From: Thermoplasmata archaeon
GTDB lineage: Archaea; Thermoplasmatota; Thermoplasmata; JAGHBH01
Assembly (NCBI GenBank): GCA_021161085.1
Contig: JAGHBH010000005.1
Span: forward strand, 1-7,130
Length of the DNA: 7,130 nt
Reading direction: 5' to 3'
Positions within the stretch are counted from its first letter, which is position 1; every line of letters starts with the position of its first letter. The notes under the pieces were generated by a model. It was given only the letters and a program-made list of their open reading frames with translations. It had not been told where the DNA came from and ran no database searches. Both the position numbers and the translations under genes were made by a program. Positions 4,728-7,130 of this stretch are shown here, piece after piece.

Positions 4728-6242
4728 ATGGAAGTGGTGAAGAACGCCTTGGGAAGAGACGTTCCGGTGGAGTTGAACGGAGAACGACTGCGTCCTTTTT
4801 CCGGTGAAAGGAAGAAGAGGGAGCGTTCCAAACTCGTTCCCTCCCTGGAAGAGGCCATCCGAAGGGTGGGGCTGAAGAGTGGGATGACCATCTCCTTCCA
4901 CCACCAGCTGAGGGACGGTGACAGGGTCATCAACATGGTGCTGGACACCTGCAGCAGGCTGGGGATAAGGGACCTCAGGCTGGCCCAGACCGCTCTCTTT
5001 CCGGTCAACGAGCCTGTCATAGAGCATATCAAGAACGGCGTGGTGTCCCGGATAGAGGGGAGCATAAACGGGCCCGTGGGCGACTTCCTATCCCGCAACC
5101 CGGAGGCCCTCTCCCACCCGGTGATACTTCGGAGCCACGGGAGGAGGGGGGCGGCCATCAGGGAAGGCGAACTGAAGATCGACGTGGCCTTCATCGCCGC
5201 CAGCCAGTCGGATGACCGGGGGAACTGCAACGGCATCTGGGGTGACAGCGCCTTCGGGCCGATAGTCTACAGCCTGCCAGACAGCATCTATGCCGACAGG
5301 GTGGTGGTGGTCTCCGACGAGATAGACAAATATCCGCTGGACTGCCAGGATATCACCGAGAACAGGGTGGACGTGGTCGCCCAGGTGGACAGCATAGGGG
5401 ACCCGGACAAGATCGTCTCCGGGACGACGAAGATAACCGACAACCCCATGAGGCTGAAGATAGCGGAGGATGCGGTGGACCTAGTGGACGCCGTGGGCCT
5501 CGTGAGGGACGGCCTGGGATTCCAGAGCGGGGCCGGTGGGATGAGCCTCGCCGCCACCAAGTTCCTGGGCGACCGGCTGGCCGAGAAGGGGGCGGTGGCG
5601 GATTTCGCCATAGGTGGGACCACGAAGTTCCTCTTCGACATATTCGAGAACGGCAACGTACGCCGCCTCTATTTCGGCCAGGCTTTCGACAGGGCCAGCA
5701 TAGACTTCGCTCGTACGCATCCCATGGGACAGGGGTGGTGGGTGCTGGACATCCCCCACTACGCCGACTCCACCTCCAAGGGCAGGGCGGTGGACAACCT
5801 CGACCTGGTCTTCTTGGGCGCCACCGAGGTGGATGTGGATTTCAACGTCAACGTGAACACGCACAGCGATGGAAGGCTGCTCCACGGCATAGGGGGACAT
5901 CAGGACACAGCGGACGGGGCCTTCCTCACCATCATACTGACACCGGTGAGGAGGAAGAACAACCCCATCATAAGGGACAGGGTCACGACCGTCACCACCC
6001 CCGGTTTCGCCGTGGACGCCGTGGTCACGGACAGGGGCATGGCCATAAACCCCCGGAGAAAGGACCTCCTGGAAAAGGTCTCCGGCAAGGATCTGCCTCT
6101 TGTGAGCATAGAGGAGCTGAGGGACATCGCCTATGACGAGACCGGAGGGCCGGCCCCGCTGGAGGTGGACAGAACATCCCCCGTGGCCCTGGTCCACTGG
6201 CTTGACGGGACGGTGCTGGACACGGTGTGGAAGGTCGTGTGA
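4728..6242 (+). CDS. citF: Citrate lyase alpha chain (citrate CoA-transferase)
   Basis: In citrate lyase the alpha chain exchanges acetyl for citryl on the acyl-carrier protein CitD; the beta chain CitE then cleaves citryl-ACP to oxaloacetate and acetyl-ACP. The 504-aa product (E. coli CitF is about 510) aligns along its whole length with the family. Landmarks are LEEAIRRVGLKSGMTISFHH (40-59), INMVLD, IDVAFIAASQSDDRGNCNG, NRVDVVAQVDSIGDP, FQSGAGGMSLAATKFL, FAIGGTT, NVNVNTHSDG, GGHQDTA (389-395), and a C-terminal VALVHWLDGTVLDTVWKVV. ATG 4728 is preferred because homology starts soon after it and a TATA box precedes it; starts at 4710, 4668 and TTG 4653 run back toward the repeat array. No citD, citE, citC, citG or citX is visible, so a full lyase cannot be concluded from this window. 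The HD-like gene follows after 53 bp. Confidence 0.93.
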   Translation: MEVVKNALGRDVPVELNGERLRPFSGERKKRERSKLVPSLEEAIRRVGLKSGMTISFHHQLRDGDRVINMVLDTCSRLGIRDLRLAQTALFPVNEPVIEHIKNGVVSRIEGSINGPVGDFLSRNPEALSHPVILRSHGRRGAAIREGELKIDVAFIAASQSDDRGNCNGIWGDSAFGPIVYSLPDSIYADRVVVVSDEIDKYPLDCQDITENRVDVVAQVDSIGDPDKIVSGTTKITDNPMRLKIAEDAVDLVDAVGLVRDGLGFQSGAGGMSLAATKFLGDRLAEKGAVADFAIGGTTKFLFDIFENGNVRRLYFGQAFDRASIDFARTHPMGQGWWVLDIPHYADSTSKGRAVDNLDLVFLGATEVDVDFNVNVNTHSDGRLLHGIGGHQDTADGAFLTIILTPVRRKNNPIIRDRVTTVTTPGFAVDAVVTDRGMAINPRRKDLLEKVSGKDLPLVSIEELRDIAYDETGGPAPLEVDRTSPVALVHWLDGTVLDTVWKVV

Positions 6243-6295
6243 TGTGGGGATGACTGCGGGATGAGGCGGATATGAGGCAGAGGTAAGACGGATGG

Positions 6296-6853
6296 ATGGT
6301 GGTAGAGATGTATGAAAGGGCACGGAAACTCTGGCCCGAGGCGGAATGGATAGAGGATGTGAAACTTCGGGAGAAGGTGTTGGCGGTCTGGGAGTATGCG
6401 CTGGAGCACAGCGTTCTCTCCGAGAAGGATCTGGAGGAGATACCCTTCACCATGCTTGTCAAGGACTGCCGGGTCTCCTTCATGACCCATAAAAAGGCGG
6501 TGGTCCATGTGGCCGTCCAGGCGGCCAGGGAGATGGAGAAGTGGTTCGGAGAAAGCATGCCCATAGACATGGACGCCCTCATCGCAGGCGCCATCCTCCT
6601 AGACGTGGGAAAACTCCTGGAATACGCCAGGGACGCGGAGGGGCGGCTGGTGACGAGCCCGGAGGGAAAACTGCTCAGACACACCTTCTCCGGCGCCGGT
6701 CTGGCCATGAAATTCGACCTCCCCGCAAAGGTGGTGCACATCATCGCCTACCACTCCAAGGAGGGGGATATGGCGAAGCGCACCCCCGAGGGCTACATAC
6801 TCCACCACGTGGATTTCATGACCTTCGAACCCTTCAAGGACCACTTGTGGTGA
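6296..6853 (+). CDS. HD-domain-like protein with altered HD motif
   Basis: The 185-aa product resembles small HD-superfamily metal-dependent phosphohydrolases, but its substrate is unknown. A helical N-terminal part (1-48) leads into IPFTMLV and then a possible first ligand His65 (FMTHKKAVVH). The hallmark block is IAGAILLDVGKLLEY (96-110): the expected His-Asp is Leu102-Asp103. Further candidate ligands follow: His129 (LRHTFSG), His148, His153 (IIAYHSKEGD) and HHVD at 170-173. RTPEGYILHHVDFMTFEP is a typical ending for HDIG-like proteins. Loss of the HD histidine suggests a changed metal site or a binding rather than catalytic role. ATG 6296 has GAGGT (6280-6284) upstream; ATG 6308 with GGTGGT before it is also plausible. 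It probably shares a transcript with citF, since I see no clear TATA box in the 53-bp gap, a purine-rich stretch with repeated GATG words. Confidence 0.8.
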   Translation: MVVEMYERARKLWPEAEWIEDVKLREKVLAVWEYALEHSVLSEKDLEEIPFTMLVKDCRVSFMTHKKAVVHVAVQAAREMEKWFGESMPIDMDALIAGAILLDVGKLLEYARDAEGRLVTSPEGKLLRHTFSGAGLAMKFDLPAKVVHIIAYHSKEGDMAKRTPEGYILHHVDFMTFEPFKDHLW

Positions 6854-6922
6854 TGTGCCCGCCCGTGTAGTCTGGGTTCCTCCCGTCTTCCGGCATCATC
6901 ATATCCAGAACCACCCCCCAAA

Positions 6923-6939
6923 GCCGCCCATCTGGCGGC
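6923..6939. other. GC-rich inverted repeat downstream of the HD-like gene
   Basis: GCCGCC and GGCGGC flank five bases, forming a strong 6-bp stem 70 bp after the HD-like stop. A T-rich stretch begins about 13 bp further on. It could help end the citF-HD transcript, but there is no clean T-run next to it. Confidence 0.3.
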
Positions 6940-6951
6940 ACCCAGCACCGC

Positions 6952-6973
6952 CTTTATCTACCCTCTTTATCTA
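6952..6973 (+). repeat. Direct repeat CTTTATCTA, two copies 13 bp apart
   Basis: CTTTATCTA occurs at 6952-6960 and 6965-6973, upstream of the TATA box of the last gene. The 13-bp offset is not a full helical turn. Possible regulator sites or spare TATA-like words. Confidence 0.35.
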
Positions 6974-6986
6974 TTCCACCATCATC

Positions 6987-6995
6987 TTATTTATA
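6987..6995 (+). promoter_or_regulatory. TATA box of the last gene
   Basis: TTATTTATA, centred about 37 bp before ATG 7029. Initiation near 7017 would give a short leader that begins close to the GAGGTG ribosome-binding site. Confidence 0.55.
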
Positions 6996-7028
6996 GGATT
7001 TTGTATTTTAGCCCGGTGAGGTGGAAGG

Positions 7029-7130
7029 ATGAGCGTGTCTTTGCGCAGGTTGGCTAATAGGAGGTCAGTTTTTGCGACCGTGTTCGCCGCCTTCTCGGTG
7101 TGCGTGATCCTTCTGGCCGGTGCGCAGCCC
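7029..7130 (+). CDS. N-terminus of a secreted or membrane-anchored protein (partial)
   Basis: Only the first 34 codons are in the window. They read as a signal peptide or first membrane anchor: a basic n-region (SLRRLANRR, residues 4-12) followed by a hydrophobic core (VFATVFAAFSVCVILLAGA, 14-32). ATG 7029 has a GAGGTG ribosome-binding site five bases upstream (7018-7023) and a TATA box further up. The mature protein is outside the window, so no function can be given. Confidence 0.7.
   Translation, partial: MSVSLRRLANRRSVFATVFAAFSVCVILLAGAQP

Noticed and set aside
4277..4740. Several plus-strand reading frames across the tRNA-tail array
   Set aside because: They repeat because the DNA repeats, include copied tRNA sequence, and have no recognisable domain or suitable ribosome-binding site.
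5481..6323. Minus-strand frame opposite citF (and others at 4619-5236 and 6025-6744)
   Set aside because: Open only because of high G+C codon use in the real plus-strand genes; compositions are shadow-like.

Overview
The window is archaeal chromosomal DNA. The strongest evidence is a ribosomal-protein/RNA-polymerase operon in an order typical of Archaea (rpl18e-rpl13-rps9-rpoN), since L18e and RpoN have no bacterial counterparts. It also carries an archaeal-type kptA with a zinc ribbon, TATA-box promoters, and Shine-Dalgarno sites of the GGAGGTGAT type. The genes are G+C-rich. A euryarchaeal lineage, possibly Thermoplasmata-related, is a guess from the look of the proteins and cannot be settled here.

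Layout. 1-840: a decayed rve/DDE insertion-sequence transposase, cut by the left window edge and broken by one frameshift and two in-frame stops. 841-985: a C-rich spacer with a 7-bp repeat. 986-1654 (+): kptA, RNA 2'-phosphotransferase. 1658-2527 (-): a multipass membrane protein with a very basic tail, convergent with kptA, stops 3 bp apart. 2528-2738: divergent promoter region. 2739-4176 (+): the operon for L18e, L13, S9 and RpoN. 4190-4267: tRNA-Pro(GGG), 13 bp after rpoN. 4268-4640: a gene-free stretch in which the 3' end of that tRNA is copied three more times, the last two as parts of a 127-bp tandem unit with internal stem-loops. 4728-6242 (+): citF, citrate lyase alpha chain. 6296-6853 (+): an HD-domain-like protein whose HD histidine is a leucine. 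7029-7130 (+): the start of a gene for a secreted or membrane-anchored protein.

How the parts fit. The operon makes two large-subunit proteins, one small-subunit protein and a small zinc-binding polymerase subunit. Its leader can form a hairpin over the first ribosome-binding site, a possible control point. kptA and tRNA-Pro also belong to translation and RNA processing. citF with the HD-like gene forms a separate small metabolic unit, without citD or citE in view, lying just past the tRNA-tail array. tRNA 3' ends are common integration sites, so the array may be the scar of repeated integration, or a family of small structured RNA units seeded from the tRNA. It is the least explained part of the window.
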